The notes under the pieces: model-generated
What the model was told of the DNA's origin: nothing
The model's database searches: none
What the model saw: the letters and a program-made list of their open reading frames with translations, nothing else
Shown here: positions 8,616 to 16,428 of the stretch, piece after piece
How the letters are laid out: every line of letters begins with the position of its first letter
How positions within the stretch are numbered: position 1 is the first letter of the stretch
Translations under genes and position numbers: made by a program
NCBI GenBank assembly: GCA_017410195.1
Contig: JAFQRF010000011.1
Span: 1 to 33,379, forward strand
DNA: 33,379 bases
Direction: 5' to 3'
Source of the DNA: Clostridia bacterium
GTDB lineage: Bacteria > Bacillota > Clostridia > Oscillospirales > Acutalibacteraceae

Positions 8616-8812
8616 TATTCATCGCCCTTTCCTGCCGAGAGTTCGGTAATTTTAAGCTGAGCCGCATCAAGACTTTTTGCGCACTTTGCAGCAAGCACCG
8701 TACCCTCCTCATAGAGCTTCATCATATCTTCAAGCGGAAGATTGCCGTTTTCGAGCTTGTCCACAATCTCTTCAAGACGTTCAACCGCTTTTTCATAGTT
8801 CATTTTCTGCAT
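8615..8812 (-). CDS. xseB: Exodeoxyribonuclease VII small subunit
   Basis: This 65-residue protein contains the signature YEKAVERLEEIVDKLENGNLPLEDMMKLYEEG, then a second helix, matching the two-helix XseB fold and length. XseB associates in several copies with XseA to form exonuclease VII, which degrades single-stranded DNA to oligonucleotides. The chosen ATG at 8812 has AAGG 9 nt upstream inside the end of xseA. A second ATG at 8803 gives the more usual MNYEKA start but lacks its own well-placed site. It lies 1 nt after xseA and overlaps ispA. Confidence 0.94.
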   Translation of the reverse strand: MQKMNYEKAVERLEEIVDKLENGNLPLEDMMKLYEEGTVLAAKCAKSLDAAQLKITELSAGKGDE

Positions 8813-8813
8813 A

Positions 8814-10022
8814 TCAGTTAACCTTCACTTCCGTAACTTCGCATCCGATATTTCCTCCGCTGAGCATAACGTTGATTTTATCTCCTTTTTTGACGGAATT
8901 TATATCGGATATTATTTTTCCTTCTTTGCTTGCAACGCCGTATCCTCTTGCAAGAATTTTGAGAGGACTCATTGCATCAAGCTTTGCACAGAGAGAGGAA
9001 AAATCTTTCTGCTTCAAGGCAATATTCTGCTTCACGGCAGCATCCATTGCCATAACCGCTCTGTCACATCTGACACAGAGATTGTCAATATAGTTTTTAG
9101 GGCTTAATCGCTCAAGAGCAGCTTTTCTGAGTTCAAGCATTGCACGCTGTGTACCGATTCTGTCCGCAACGGCGGAATTCATTCTGCGGTAAGCGGAAAT
9201 AAGCATTTCCTTTTGCTGAAAACTATCCGGTACCGCAAGCTCTGCCGCCGCAGAAGGGGTCGGCGCTCTCAAATCAGCAACAAAATCGCAGATTGTGAAA
9301 TCCGTTTCATGACCAACGGCAGAAATTATCGGAATTTCACTTGCCGCAACCGCTCTCGCAACAATTTCCTCATTGAACGCCCAGAGTTCCTCGACCGAGC
9401 CGCCGCCTCTGCCGACAATCAGAACATCCGCAGCTTTTCTTTCATTAAACAGCTCAATCGCCGCCTTTATCTGAGAAGCTGCATAATCGCCCTGCACGGC
9501 TACGGGGCAGAGAATAAGCTCCGTAAGAGGAAATCTGCGTGAAATAACATTTATTATATCTCTTATCGCCGCACCCGTCGGAGAGGTTACAACGCCTACT
9601 CGCATGGGGTATGCGGGAACCGTTTTTTTCTTTTCGGAATCAAAAAGTCCTTCTTTTGCAAGCTTATTTTTAAGCTGCTCGAAAGCAAGGCTGAGCGCAC
9701 CCGTACCGTCGGGCTGCATATCATCAATATAAAGCTGATACTGACCGTCACGCTCAAAAACCGCAACCCTGCCTCGGATTATAACGCTCATCGAATTCTC
9801 GGGCATAAATTTCAGCCGCATATTTGCAGACTTAAACATAACCGCTTTAATCGATGAAAATTCATCCTTGATAGTCATGTAATAATGACCGGTCTTATAG
9901 TGGTTGGTAAAATTTGAAATTTCACCTTCAACAAACACCGTCTGCAGGTTCATATCCTGCTCGATTATCGATTTTACATATCTGTTAAGCTGGCTGACGC
10001 TCAGCACAACTCCGTCGCTCAT
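8814..10022 (-). CDS. xseA: Exodeoxyribonuclease VII large subunit
   Basis: This 402-residue protein has an N-terminal OB-fold (LSVSQLNRYVKSIIEQD, then VEGEISNFTNHYKTGHYYMTIKDE). The catalytic core follows, with VGVVTSPTGAAIRDIINVISRRFP, LIVGRGGGSVEELWAFNEE and SAVGHETDFTICDFVADLRAPTPSAAAE. A helical region and a short C-terminal beta segment (ARGYGVASKEGKII) complete it. It is the nuclease subunit of ExoVII. Length is in the normal range. The ATG overlaps the stop of the upstream Kae1-like gene by 4 nt. Confidence 0.96.
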   Translation of the reverse strand: MSDGVVLSVSQLNRYVKSIIEQDMNLQTVFVEGEISNFTNHYKTGHYYMTIKDEFSSIKAVMFKSANMRLKFMPENSMSVIIRGRVAVFERDGQYQLYIDDMQPDGTGALSLAFEQLKNKLAKEGLFDSEKKKTVPAYPMRVGVVTSPTGAAIRDIINVISRRFPLTELILCPVAVQGDYAASQIKAAIELFNERKAADVLIVGRGGGSVEELWAFNEEIVARAVAASEIPIISAVGHETDFTICDFVADLRAPTPSAAAELAVPDSFQQKEMLISAYRRMNSAVADRIGTQRAMLELRKAALERLSPKNYIDNLCVRCDRAVMAMDAAVKQNIALKQKDFSSLCAKLDAMSPLKILARGYGVASKEGKIISDINSVKKGDKINVMLSGGNIGCEVTEVKVN

Positions 10023-10957
10023 TCTGATTCAGCTCCTTTCAGAGCCGCAAGCAAAGCAACGCCCGCCGCGTTATCACACGAAAAATCAGGCTCGGCAAAG
10101 CTTGCACCGAATCCGCCCTGAATCTTTTCTCTGATAATGGAATTCGACATCACTCCGCCCGCAAAAACAAGAGGAAGTCTGCCGTACTCCGATATTGCGA
10201 ATTCCGCCATCTTTTCAAGAGTTTTGCAGATAAAATCAAGACAATATCTTGCAACATTCTCGTTACATTCACCGTTATCAAGCATCTTTCTGCACTGATT
10301 TTCAAGCCCCGAAAGACTGCATTTTCCTTTCTTTACACTGACCTTGGGATTGTATTTTTCCGTACTTTGAAGTGCAAGCTTTTCAAGCTCTTTTCCGCAC
10401 GGAAAACGAAGCCCCATCATTACACCGCAGCGGTCAACAGCCTGTCCGCAGTTGAGGTCAAGAGTTTCGCCGATTATCTCAACGGAAAAAGTTCTTTCAT
10501 TATCGGGTGTAACCAAAAGCATCTCAGTCGTTCCCCCCGAAACATGAAAAGCAATAAATTTCTCTTTCATCAAATCCGTTTTGCCGCATGAATACAGAGC
10601 CGCCGCAATATGACCCGACTGATGTGAAAATCCGTAAACAGACTTTCTCATTGCCGCACCGATACAATTGGCAGCATTGACTCCGACAAGAAAGCACGGC
10701 ATATATGAACCCTCGGCATCCCTCGGCTTTTCGGAAACGCCGATTGCGTCGATTTCTCCGCTGTATTCTTCAAAAAGCTCCCGAACAAGCGGATAAAGCC
10801 TTGAAGTATGATGAAAAACGGCATCGCTCTGACGAAGCCCCTTTTCGCCCTCTTTAACGGGCAAAAGAAGCTTCTTTTGGAGCATAATACCGTTTTCGCT
10901 GTCATAAACACAGACAGAGGTTGTGTAATTACTTGTATCTATTCCGAGAGTACGCAT
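10019..10957 (-). CDS. Kae1/TsaD-like domain protein (TsaD paralogue of the ASKHA fold)
   Basis: This 312-residue protein resembles TsaD/Kae1, the enzyme of tRNA t6A formation. It starts MRTLGIDTSNYTTS, has HQSGH with the putative metal ligands H112 and H116, then HVSGGTTEMLLV, GETLDLNCGQAVDRCG, and a terminal CDNAAG with Asp295. The residues that bind metal in TsaD therefore appear to be retained. Its divergence from standard TsaD (which starts LGIETSCDET) and its place between nusB and xseA suggest a Clostridia-specific paralogue rather than the t6A enzyme, which I would expect elsewhere in the genome. The old label O-sialoglycoprotein endopeptidase is unsupported. Function unknown. Confidence 0.85.
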   Translation of the reverse strand: MRTLGIDTSNYTTSVCVYDSENGIMLQKKLLLPVKEGEKGLRQSDAVFHHTSRLYPLVRELFEEYSGEIDAIGVSEKPRDAEGSYMPCFLVGVNAANCIGAAMRKSVYGFSHQSGHIAAALYSCGKTDLMKEKFIAFHVSGGTTEMLLVTPDNERTFSVEIIGETLDLNCGQAVDRCGVMMGLRFPCGKELEKLALQSTEKYNPKVSVKKGKCSLSGLENQCRKMLDNGECNENVARYCLDFICKTLEKMAEFAISEYGRLPLVFAGGVMSNSIIREKIQGGFGASFAEPDFSCDNAAGVALLAALKGAESE

Positions 10958-11355
10958 TATTTGATATCCTTTGAAGCCGAACCGAGAAGTCCGTTAACAA
11001 AAGCCGCATCGTCCTTTGCCGCATACTTCTTGCAAAGTTCAACAGCTTCGTTAATTGAAACGCCGACGGGGATATCGTCAAAATAAAGAATTTCGCAGAA
11101 TGCAAGTCTGAGAACTGCAAGAGCAACCTTTGAAATTCTGCCGAGCTTCCAGCCGACGGAATATTTTTCAATCATACCGTCAATATTCTCTACATTTTCC
11201 CATGTTTTGAGCAAAAGCGTTTTAACAAAATCGCTGCCGGTTATAACTTCATTTTCGATTGCAAAATCATAAAGCTCCGCAACCTCGGTTTCCGCATTGA
11301 ATGCTTTTTCAAAAAGCAGGATGAATGCCTGCTCTCTTTCTTCACGTCTTGTCAA
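10957..11355 (-). CDS. nusB: Transcription antitermination factor NusB
   Basis: This 132-residue all-helical protein has the family start TRREEREQAFILLFEKAF and the C-terminal LRLAFCEILYFDDIPVGVSINEAVELCKKYAAKDDAAFVNGLLG. NusB binds boxA RNA with NusE (S10) and promotes rRNA antitermination. The start is TTG at 11355, chosen because GGAGGG lies 7 nt upstream and no better in-frame start exists. It is the first gene of the housekeeping train and has its own promoter. Its stop overlaps the next ATG. Confidence 0.95.
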   Translation of the reverse strand: MTRREEREQAFILLFEKAFNAETEVAELYDFAIENEVITGSDFVKTLLLKTWENVENIDGMIEKYSVGWKLGRISKVALAVLRLAFCEILYFDDIPVGVSINEAVELCKKYAAKDDAAFVNGLLGSASKDIK

Positions 11356-11371
11356 ATTATTTCCCTCCGGG

Positions 11372-11386
11372 AAGGGCTATGCCCTT
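11372..11386 (-). promoter_or_regulatory. Short hairpin in the nusB leader
   Basis: AAGGGC and GCCCTT flank a 3-nt loop, forming a 15-base perfect hairpin in the short leader just before the nusB Shine-Dalgarno sequence. It could shield or expose the ribosome binding site or stabilise the 5' end of the mRNA. There is no U-tract, so it is unlikely to be a terminator. The role is inferred. Confidence 0.4.
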
Positions 11387-11397
11387 GTGATACCCGA

Positions 11398-11426
11398 ATT
11401 ATACCACTTATTTTATAAATATACAA
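11398..11426 (-). promoter_or_regulatory. Promoter of the nusB-recN train
   Basis: On the minus strand TTGTAT (11426-11421) lies 17 nt before a consensus TATAAT (11403-11398), which is preceded by TGG, an extended -10 TGn motif. It lies just downstream of the spoIIIAH stop, so the housekeeping genes can be transcribed independently of sporulation. No terminator is visible between spoIIIAH and this promoter. Confidence 0.75.
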
Positions 11427-11447
11427 CACTTATTTATAAAATATTTA

Positions 11448-12023
11448 TTAATATTCCATTTCGGTTATGGAAATATTCTCCACGGGATATCCCGTCTGCT
11501 CAACGGCGATTTCTTTGATTTTTACAATTGCAACGTCATCAAGTGAGCCGTTTTCAACAATAATCTCTGCATTTCCTCTGTTGAGAATAACAAGATTTTC
11601 ACAGCCTACCTTTGCCGAAATCAAATTTTCAATATCACTTTCAAGAGAAATTGAGTTTGACAGCTCTTTAAGCATATCGCCTGCCTGCTGAGCAACAGAT
11701 TCCGATGAATCGCCGTCTTTGATTATGTCGTTGAGAGCCTCTGCAGCTTCATCATGTGCTGTCTGGCGGCGGAGTTTTGCACCTGCAAAATATTCATTCG
11801 CCATAGCTTGCGCAGGCGCATCCTCAAGAACGGTATCGGTTGAAATCACATACCGTGCGTCACCGAGATTTGCACCCTCCTGCACCTGAGGCTGAGTCGT
11901 TGTCTGAGCCGATAATGAAGCGCTTTCAACATCAGGTCGGGTGTAATACCAATTAACAAAAACCGCTGCTCCGAGAGCAATAATGAGAGTTGCAAGCAAA
12001 AGCTGTCTTTTTCTGATAATCAT
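11448..12023 (-). CDS. spoIIIAH: Stage III sporulation protein AH
   Basis: This 191-residue protein has one N-terminal membrane helix (LLLATLIIALGAAVFVNWYY, about residues 8-27) and a linker rich in Ser, Thr and Gln. An extracellular C-terminal domain follows (NLISAKVGCENLVILNRGNAEIIVE). In the family this YscJ/FliF-like ring-building domain binds forespore SpoIIQ across the septum. GGAGG is placed 10 nt before the ATG. It is the last gene of the spoIIIA operon in this window, matching the AA-AH order of Bacillus subtilis. Confidence 0.93.
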   Translation of the reverse strand: MIIRKRQLLLATLIIALGAAVFVNWYYTRPDVESASLSAQTTTQPQVQEGANLGDARYVISTDTVLEDAPAQAMANEYFAGAKLRRQTAHDEAAEALNDIIKDGDSSESVAQQAGDMLKELSNSISLESDIENLISAKVGCENLVILNRGNAEIIVENGSLDDVAIVKIKEIAVEQTGYPVENISITEMEY

Positions 12024-12065
12024 TGTAAAAGTTCCTCCGAATATGTATTTTTATGCAAAATGAAT

Positions 12066-12626
12066 TCAATTCATCTTTGCTACGCTAACACCGGCGCTGC
12101 TTATATCGAGAAGCGCCGTCACCGTTTCAACAATCCTTGCACGAACCGTATCCGAGTCGCCGCCCTTGCAGACAACCGCAACCCCTCTGATTTCCGGTTC
12201 CGCAACCTTGACAACTATCCCCTTTTCACCCGTTTCTCCGTCAACAATAACATATTCATCCCTGCGCTCAACGATATTTTTTCCGCTCGGATCAATATTT
12301 TCTCCGTAGTCATAATCGTGAAGATATATTTCCTCACTTCCGCTTTCAAGCGTTATCATCACCTTGGTTTCTCCCGCACCTTCAATTGATGAGATTATTG
12401 ATACCAAACGATTTTCAAGAGCCGAAACATATTCATCCGTATCATATGCAGCCGTCGTTGACGTTGCGGTCTGAGCGACAGGTTCATCGTGAATCATCTC
12501 GCTGAATATAAGCGCGGCGGCACCTGCAAGCAGAAGCGAAACGGCAAGCAATCTTTTTTTGTCAAGCCGAGTGCTTTCCGATATCTTTTCTGTGATTTTT
12601 TTCACTTTCTGAATTGTTTTATCCAC
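12066..12626 (-). CDS. spoIIIAG: Stage III sporulation protein AG
   Basis: This 186-residue protein has one membrane helix near residues 24-43 (RLLAVSLLLAGAAALIFSEM) followed by a ring-building domain with YVSALENRLVSIISSIEGAGETKVMITLESG, typical of SpoIIIAG. In the B. subtilis system it forms the large ring of the SpoIIIA-Q complex. The start is GTG at 12626, with only a modest upstream site. A conserved ERRDEYVIVDGETGEKGIVVK segment and the C-terminal VTALLDISSAGVSV strengthen the call. Confidence 0.93.
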   Translation of the reverse strand: MDKTIQKVKKITEKISESTRLDKKRLLAVSLLLAGAAALIFSEMIHDEPVAQTATSTTAAYDTDEYVSALENRLVSIISSIEGAGETKVMITLESGSEEIYLHDYDYGENIDPSGKNIVERRDEYVIVDGETGEKGIVVKVAEPEIRGVAVVCKGGDSDTVRARIVETVTALLDISSAGVSVAKMN

Positions 12627-12641
12627 ATTAAAATACCGTTC

Positions 12642-13112
12642 CTAACTGATTATTATTCTTATCGGAACGCCGAGAATTTCTTCGGCATCATCCGGAAATG
12701 AACCGAGAGATGCGGGGTCTTCCGTTTGAACTTCGACTTGTATATTCTGTATAATTATACAATCATTTTCGTCTACAGATGCATCAACACCGATGCTCAC
12801 AAGAGTTACACCGTGCTTTTTTGCAACAGATGCAAGACTCTCCTCTGCCGCTTTTTTGCATGATTCAAGCATCTGCTCTTTCAGCGCAGTATCCGAACCG
12901 TTCGCATCATACGAAGCGGCATAAGCGTATTCGGCAAACTCGGCATCTGCAAGCCGAGAAAGCGGAGCGCAAACTGAAACAATAACAAAGATTCCCGCAA
13001 CGGTACGCACCGTTTTTTCAACCGAACCTCTCGGCGAAACGGCGCAGGCAAATGTACCTGCGGCAGCCGCAACTATTATGCATAGTGTCCATTGTTTCAG
13101 CACATCCATCAT
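12642..13112 (-). CDS. spoIIIAF: Stage III sporulation protein AF
   Basis: This 156-residue protein has two hydrophobic helices near the N-terminus (WTLCIIVAAAAGTFACAVSP and VRTVAGIFVIVSVCAPLSRL), then a soluble domain ending GVPIRIIIS. This fits SpoIIIAF, part of the mother-cell membrane complex. The gene abuts spoIIIAE. Two consecutive ATG codons are possible. The second (13109) is 7 nt from GGAGG and is the likelier start, while 13112 gives the longest frame. Confidence 0.88.
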   Translation of the reverse strand: MMDVLKQWTLCIIVAAAAGTFACAVSPRGSVEKTVRTVAGIFVIVSVCAPLSRLADAEFAEYAYAASYDANGSDTALKEQMLESCKKAAEESLASVAKKHGVTLVSIGVDASVDENDCIIIQNIQVEVQTEDPASLGSFPDDAEEILGVPIRIIIS

Positions 13113-14234
13113 TTATCCTCCCGTTTTTATTGCCGCCACAAGACCCGTTGATATAACAAAAACCGCCATGCAAAGCAGCAGCAAAGTGTTTATCATAGAA
13201 AAAACGAATGAGATGTTCCGGAGTATTTCCGAACAGACACGGCAGTCAATCAAATCACTCAGAGTTCCTGCGGCACGCAATGATATCACCCACAACGCAA
13301 GATTAATTATGACAGGAATGCATATCAGGAAAAATGCTGCAACGGCGTAAATGACAACCGTATTTTTCAGCAGACTGAGACTTCCCATAACCGAAGAATA
13401 CGCTTCACCTATTGCGCCGCCTATAACGGGGATAAAAGTATTTGCCGCAAGCCTTACGCCTTTTGCGGCAATGCCGTCCGCAGATGACGAAAGAACGCCT
13501 TTCAATGCAAGAAATCCCGTAAACAGTCCTGCCGCCGATGAAAGCGCTGTTGTCATTGTTTTTCTTATCATATCGCTTACCGCCGAAAGTCTGAGAGTCG
13601 GCATCATTGCACCCGTTATCCCGAGCGCACCCGAAATTCCTGCAAGCGGCAACGCAAAGTTTTTTCCGAACGCCGATATAAATTCCGCAGCAGCAAATGC
13701 CGCACCTTTATATGTAAGCGACATTACCGGATTTCCGCTCACGGCAACAACTCCGGTAAGAACGGGTATCAGTCCTTTTTCAAAATCGCAGCAAGCTTCG
13801 ATTGCCGATACCGACGCCTTCAATGCTTCGGAAGCAGGAATAAAAATTCCGGTAACAAGAATGCATCCGCTGATTATGTTAAGTACAATCCTGCTTTTTT
13901 CGTCATTGGGAAAGAACGCCGAGCATACGCTGACAAGCAAAACGGTACCCGATGCCGTCAGAAACCCTTTGAGCGGTGTTTTTATTCCGTTTTTTGTAAT
14001 TTCTCCGATAAGACCGAAAACTGCACCCGGAGAAGCCTCGAGCATCTTTTCAAACTCAATATCACTGTATCCCAGTTTACCGAGGTAATCCTTAGTTTCA
14101 TCGCTCAGGTAGTCAGAAAGCTCTTTTGCTCCGCTTGCCTCAAGCTGTTCTTCATAATATTCATCAACATTCGCCGCGTATGACGGCAAAATAAATATGT
14201 TAATCAGCATAAAAATTATAATAATTTTCTTCAT
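13113..14234 (-). CDS. spoIIIAE: Stage III sporulation protein AE
   Basis: This 373-residue polytopic membrane protein has an N-terminal signal-like segment (IIIIFMLINIFILPSYAA, about residues 4-21). A soluble part (YYEEQLEASGAKELSDYLSD) and about seven or eight hydrophobic segments follow. The family features LTGVVAVSGNPVMSLTYKGAAF and the later VIGGAIGEAYSSVMGSLSLLKNTV are recognisable. SpoIIIAE is a core membrane component of the feeding channel between mother cell and forespore. It lies 3 nt after spoIIIAD. The length is close to other clostridial SpoIIIAE proteins. Confidence 0.93.
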   Translation of the reverse strand: MKKIIIIFMLINIFILPSYAANVDEYYEEQLEASGAKELSDYLSDETKDYLGKLGYSDIEFEKMLEASPGAVFGLIGEITKNGIKTPLKGFLTASGTVLLVSVCSAFFPNDEKSRIVLNIISGCILVTGIFIPASEALKASVSAIEACCDFEKGLIPVLTGVVAVSGNPVMSLTYKGAAFAAAEFISAFGKNFALPLAGISGALGITGAMMPTLRLSAVSDMIRKTMTTALSSAAGLFTGFLALKGVLSSSADGIAAKGVRLAANTFIPVIGGAIGEAYSSVMGSLSLLKNTVVIYAVAAFFLICIPVIINLALWVISLRAAGTLSDLIDCRVCSEILRNISFVFSMINTLLLLCMAVFVISTGLVAAIKTGG

Positions 14235-14237
14235 GTT

Positions 14238-14627
14238 TTAAGAATTCATAAGTCCTATGGCTATTTCCGCAACGTTTTTTATCATCGGCATTGCAAGCGA
14301 AAGGGCGCCGATTCTGCCTGCAAGCTCAACCGCAGCCGCAACCGATGAGCACGAATTATCGTAACAAATGTTAGCAGCAAACTGCGTAACGATGCAAATT
14401 CCGAGTGACCTCATAAGAACCGAAACATTCTCTTTTTCAATGCCTGCAAGGGTCATCATTTCGTCAACCTCGGATGATACGCCGAGAAGGCTTTCCGACA
14501 ACACAATTATGATAACCGCCGCTCCGCCGATAATGACAAGAGGAGCAATTTCAGGCTTTATCTGGCGGAGCAACGCATAAAACAGCACGGTCAGAACCGC
14601 CGCAAAAGCAACCTTAACTATCTCCAT
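14238..14627 (-). CDS. spoIIIAD: Stage III sporulation protein AD
   Basis: This small polytopic protein of about 129 residues starts MEIVKVAFAAVLTVLFYALL and contains IKPEIAPLVIIGGAAVIIIV. The Cys-containing region is FAANICYDNSCSSVAAAVELAG, as in SpoIIIAD. I prefer the ATG at 14627, which lies 1 nt after the spoIIIAC stop, over an upstream TTG at 14639 that would overlap spoIIIAC by 11 nt. No strong ribosome binding site is seen, so translation is probably coupled to spoIIIAC. Confidence 0.92.
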   Translation of the reverse strand: MEIVKVAFAAVLTVLFYALLRQIKPEIAPLVIIGGAAVIIIVLSESLLGVSSEVDEMMTLAGIEKENVSVLMRSLGICIVTQFAANICYDNSCSSVAAAVELAGRIGALSLAMPMIKNVAEIAIGLMNS

Positions 14628-14628
14628 A

Positions 14629-14823
14629 TCAGAAATCAAGCATGGATTTTACGGTATCGAGCAAACTCGAAAACTGAGGTATCAGCATCATCAGCACGGC
14701 AACGATGCCTGCAAGAATCGTTATCAGCGCATAATCGTCACGTCCCGAACGGACAAGAATAGAATTCAGAATCGCCACGATTATGCCGACAGCCGCTATT
14801 TTTATAACAACAGTTATATCCAT
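14629..14823 (-). CDS. spoIIIAC: Stage III sporulation protein AC
   Basis: This 64-residue protein has two transmembrane helices. The first runs VVIKIAAVGIIVAILNSILV and the second YALITILAGIVAVLMMLIP. The intervening RSGRDDYA fits the short SpoIIIAC hairpin protein. Length and position between AB and AD match the canonical operon. A GAGGTGA ribosome binding site precedes the ATG. Confidence 0.92.
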   Translation of the reverse strand: MDITVVIKIAAVGIIVAILNSILVRSGRDDYALITILAGIVAVLMMLIPQFSSLLDTVKSMLDF

Positions 14824-14834
14824 ATTATTTCACC

Positions 14835-15347
14835 TCAGATAATTAGTATGACAGCTGTAATTCCGAGCGTTACCCCGAGAGTCGGGAAAAGCTTTGAATA
14901 TTTGCCGCTCTGAGCCTCTTTTTCGGCAAGCTCCCTGCGAAAAATGCCTTCATAATATTTACAGCAAGAAAGCTGTCCTTCAAGATCGGTTGACCCCAAA
15001 TCCTCCCCAATCTGGAAAAGATAAGGCAAAGCCTCGGGTATAAGCCTGCACAGCTCCTTTTCGTTTTCAATGCATTTGCGCCATGATTCGGGAAACGGCT
15101 CGCCGTTCTCCGTTTCTTTTTTGCATGCCGAAACAAAGCCCAGCCCGTTTATTTTACGGTTTTCCTCAAGACGGGCGAGCAAGGATGCAAGCGGAATACA
15201 CGAATAACTCAGCTGAGTCTGCATAACAGAAAGCATCATCACAACGCTGTCAAGAATTTCAACCTTTTTTTCATACACCGAGGCTGCATAAAATCCGAAA
15301 AGCGAAAAACCGAGTGCAATAAAGAGCATCGCCGTTATTTTAATCAA
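14835..15347 (-). CDS. spoIIIAB: Stage III sporulation protein AB
   Basis: This 170-residue protein has an N-terminal membrane helix (ITAMLFIALGFSLFGFYAA) and a cytoplasmic helical domain with LDSVVMMLSVMQTQLSYSCIPL, GEDLGSTDLEGQL and a C-terminal hydrophobic segment (LFPTLGVTLGITAVILII). This pattern matches SpoIIIAB, which is related to the platform proteins of type II secretion and type IV pilus systems. It overlaps spoIIIAA by 8 nt. Confidence 0.92.
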   Translation of the reverse strand: MIKITAMLFIALGFSLFGFYAASVYEKKVEILDSVVMMLSVMQTQLSYSCIPLASLLARLEENRKINGLGFVSACKKETENGEPFPESWRKCIENEKELCRLIPEALPYLFQIGEDLGSTDLEGQLSCCKYYEGIFRRELAEKEAQSGKYSKLFPTLGVTLGITAVILII

Positions 15348-16287
15348 TCAAATCACCGACCCTAATCACCTTTTCGGTCTTTCCGATTTTTTTCGACGAA
15401 AGAAGAATAACATTTTCAAATGCGCCGCTCATAATCAGTCGCCTCATTATTGGCTTTGCCCGAAGCTCTCTTTCATCCTTGGCATGCAAACTGAGTACAA
15501 AACTCACTCCGCTGTTAAGCCCCGATTCAACCGCCGAAACTTCTCCGTCAGTTGCAATTTCATCACAGATAATAATATCGGGCGAGAACGAGCGCAGACC
15601 GATAAGAATTCCGTGTTCCTTCGGATAACACGAAATCAAATCGGAATTAACTCCGATATCGTTTTGAGGAATCCCCGAAACACAAGCGCCGATTTCTCCC
15701 CTTTCGTCACATATAAAAGTTTTATGCATATGCCCTCTTTCAATCCCCGAAAGCTGACGGGCAAGATCACGCAGAATAGTTGTTTTGCCGCTCGAAGGAG
15801 GACCTGCTATTATAATTGATGACGGACCGTCGCCGAAAAAGCTCTTGTATATTTCGTCTGCCGCACCTTTGATTTCACGGGCTATTCTGAGATTGATGCA
15901 GCATATATCACGCACAGCGGTTATCCTTCCGTTTTCCGCAACGGCAGTACCTGCTACACCAGCCCTGTGGCCGCCGGCGAGAGTTACATATCCTCTGTTT
16001 ATTGCATCGGTAAAGCTGTGAACGGAATATCCGCAGATTCTTCGAAAAATATCGGTTATTTCGTTTGCATCCGTTTTCAAATTAAGATCGGAATAAACCT
16101 CGGTCAGTCTGCCCGACTGAGAAACAAACCTTGATTCGCTTCCGTAAACAACAATAACAGGATTTCCGGACCTGAGCCTTATTTCACGGATTTTCTCTTT
16201 TTCTCTGCTTTCAAAGGATGTAAAAACATCCGCAAGTCTTCGTGAAAGACTCTGAACCGCAATATCAAATCGCTTTATGTTATCCGT
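15340..16287 (-). CDS. spoIIIAA: Stage III sporulation protein AA (secretion ATPase-like); non-AUG start
   Basis: The frame encodes an ATPase of the secretion-ATPase/AAA type with Walker A GPPSSGKTT (about residues 162-170 from the proposed start), Walker B-like DIIICDEIATDGE and SLHAKD. The first in-frame ATG/GTG/TTG is a TTG at 16080, but the family's N-terminal domain clearly continues upstream (IREIRLRSGNPVIVVYG). The frame stays open to a TGA at 16296. An in-frame ACG at 16287 lies 7 nt after AGAGGTG (16301-16295) and gives 315 residues, the expected size. ATA at 16278 is an alternative. SpoIIIAA powers or assembles the SpoIIIA-Q channel on the mother-cell side. Confidence 0.9.
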   Translation of the reverse strand, partial: TDNIKRFDIAVQSLSRRLADVFTSFESREKEKIREIRLRSGNPVIVVYGSESRFVSQSGRLTEVYSDLNLKTDANEITDIFRRICGYSVHSFTDAINRGYVTLAGGHRAGVAGTAVAENGRITAVRDICCINLRIAREIKGAADEIYKSFFGDGPSSIIIAGPPSSGKTTILRDLARQLSGIERGHMHKTFICDERGEIGACVSGIPQNDIGVNSDLISCYPKEHGILIGLRSFSPDIIICDEIATDGEVSAVESGLNSGVSFVLSLHAKDERELRAKPIMRRLIMSGAFENVILLSSKKIGKTEKVIRVGDLID

Positions 16288-16358
16288 TTTGTTTCACCTC
16301 TGATGATAATATATTGCTCCTTGTCCGAATTTAGAACACGGATTTACAGTTTGTTCAC

Positions 16359-16387
16359 TTGAAAAAATGGTAACAGTATGTTATATT
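16359..16387 (+). promoter_or_regulatory. Sigma-A promoter of the YfhO-family gene
   Basis: TTGAAA (16359-16364) and TATATT (16382-16387) are separated by 17 nt. GGAGG (16416-16420) precedes the ATG at 16429 by 8 nt. Spacing and sequence are good for a housekeeping promoter. Confidence 0.7.
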
Positions 16388-16400
16388 AATTATAATTATG
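16373..16400 (-). promoter_or_regulatory. Candidate sigma-E-type promoter of spoIIIA operon
   Basis: On the minus strand ACATAATT lies 13 nt before CATACTGT (16380-16373). This resembles the B. subtilis sigma-E pattern of a -35 with a central ATA and a CATACA-T type -10. spoIIIA operons are sigma-E controlled in B. subtilis. The match is partial and the region is AT-rich, so this is a suggestion only. It overlaps the -10 region of the divergent yfhO promoter. Confidence 0.38.
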
Positions 16401-16428
16401 TAAACAATTACTTTCGGAGGATAAATTT

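Noticed and set aside
13351-14088. Long plus-strand open frame (245 codons) opposite spoIIIAE
   Set aside because: It is the antisense shadow of a recognisable SpoIIIAE coding frame. The product is low in family-like motifs and rich in Ser, Pro and Ala, with no ribosome binding site.
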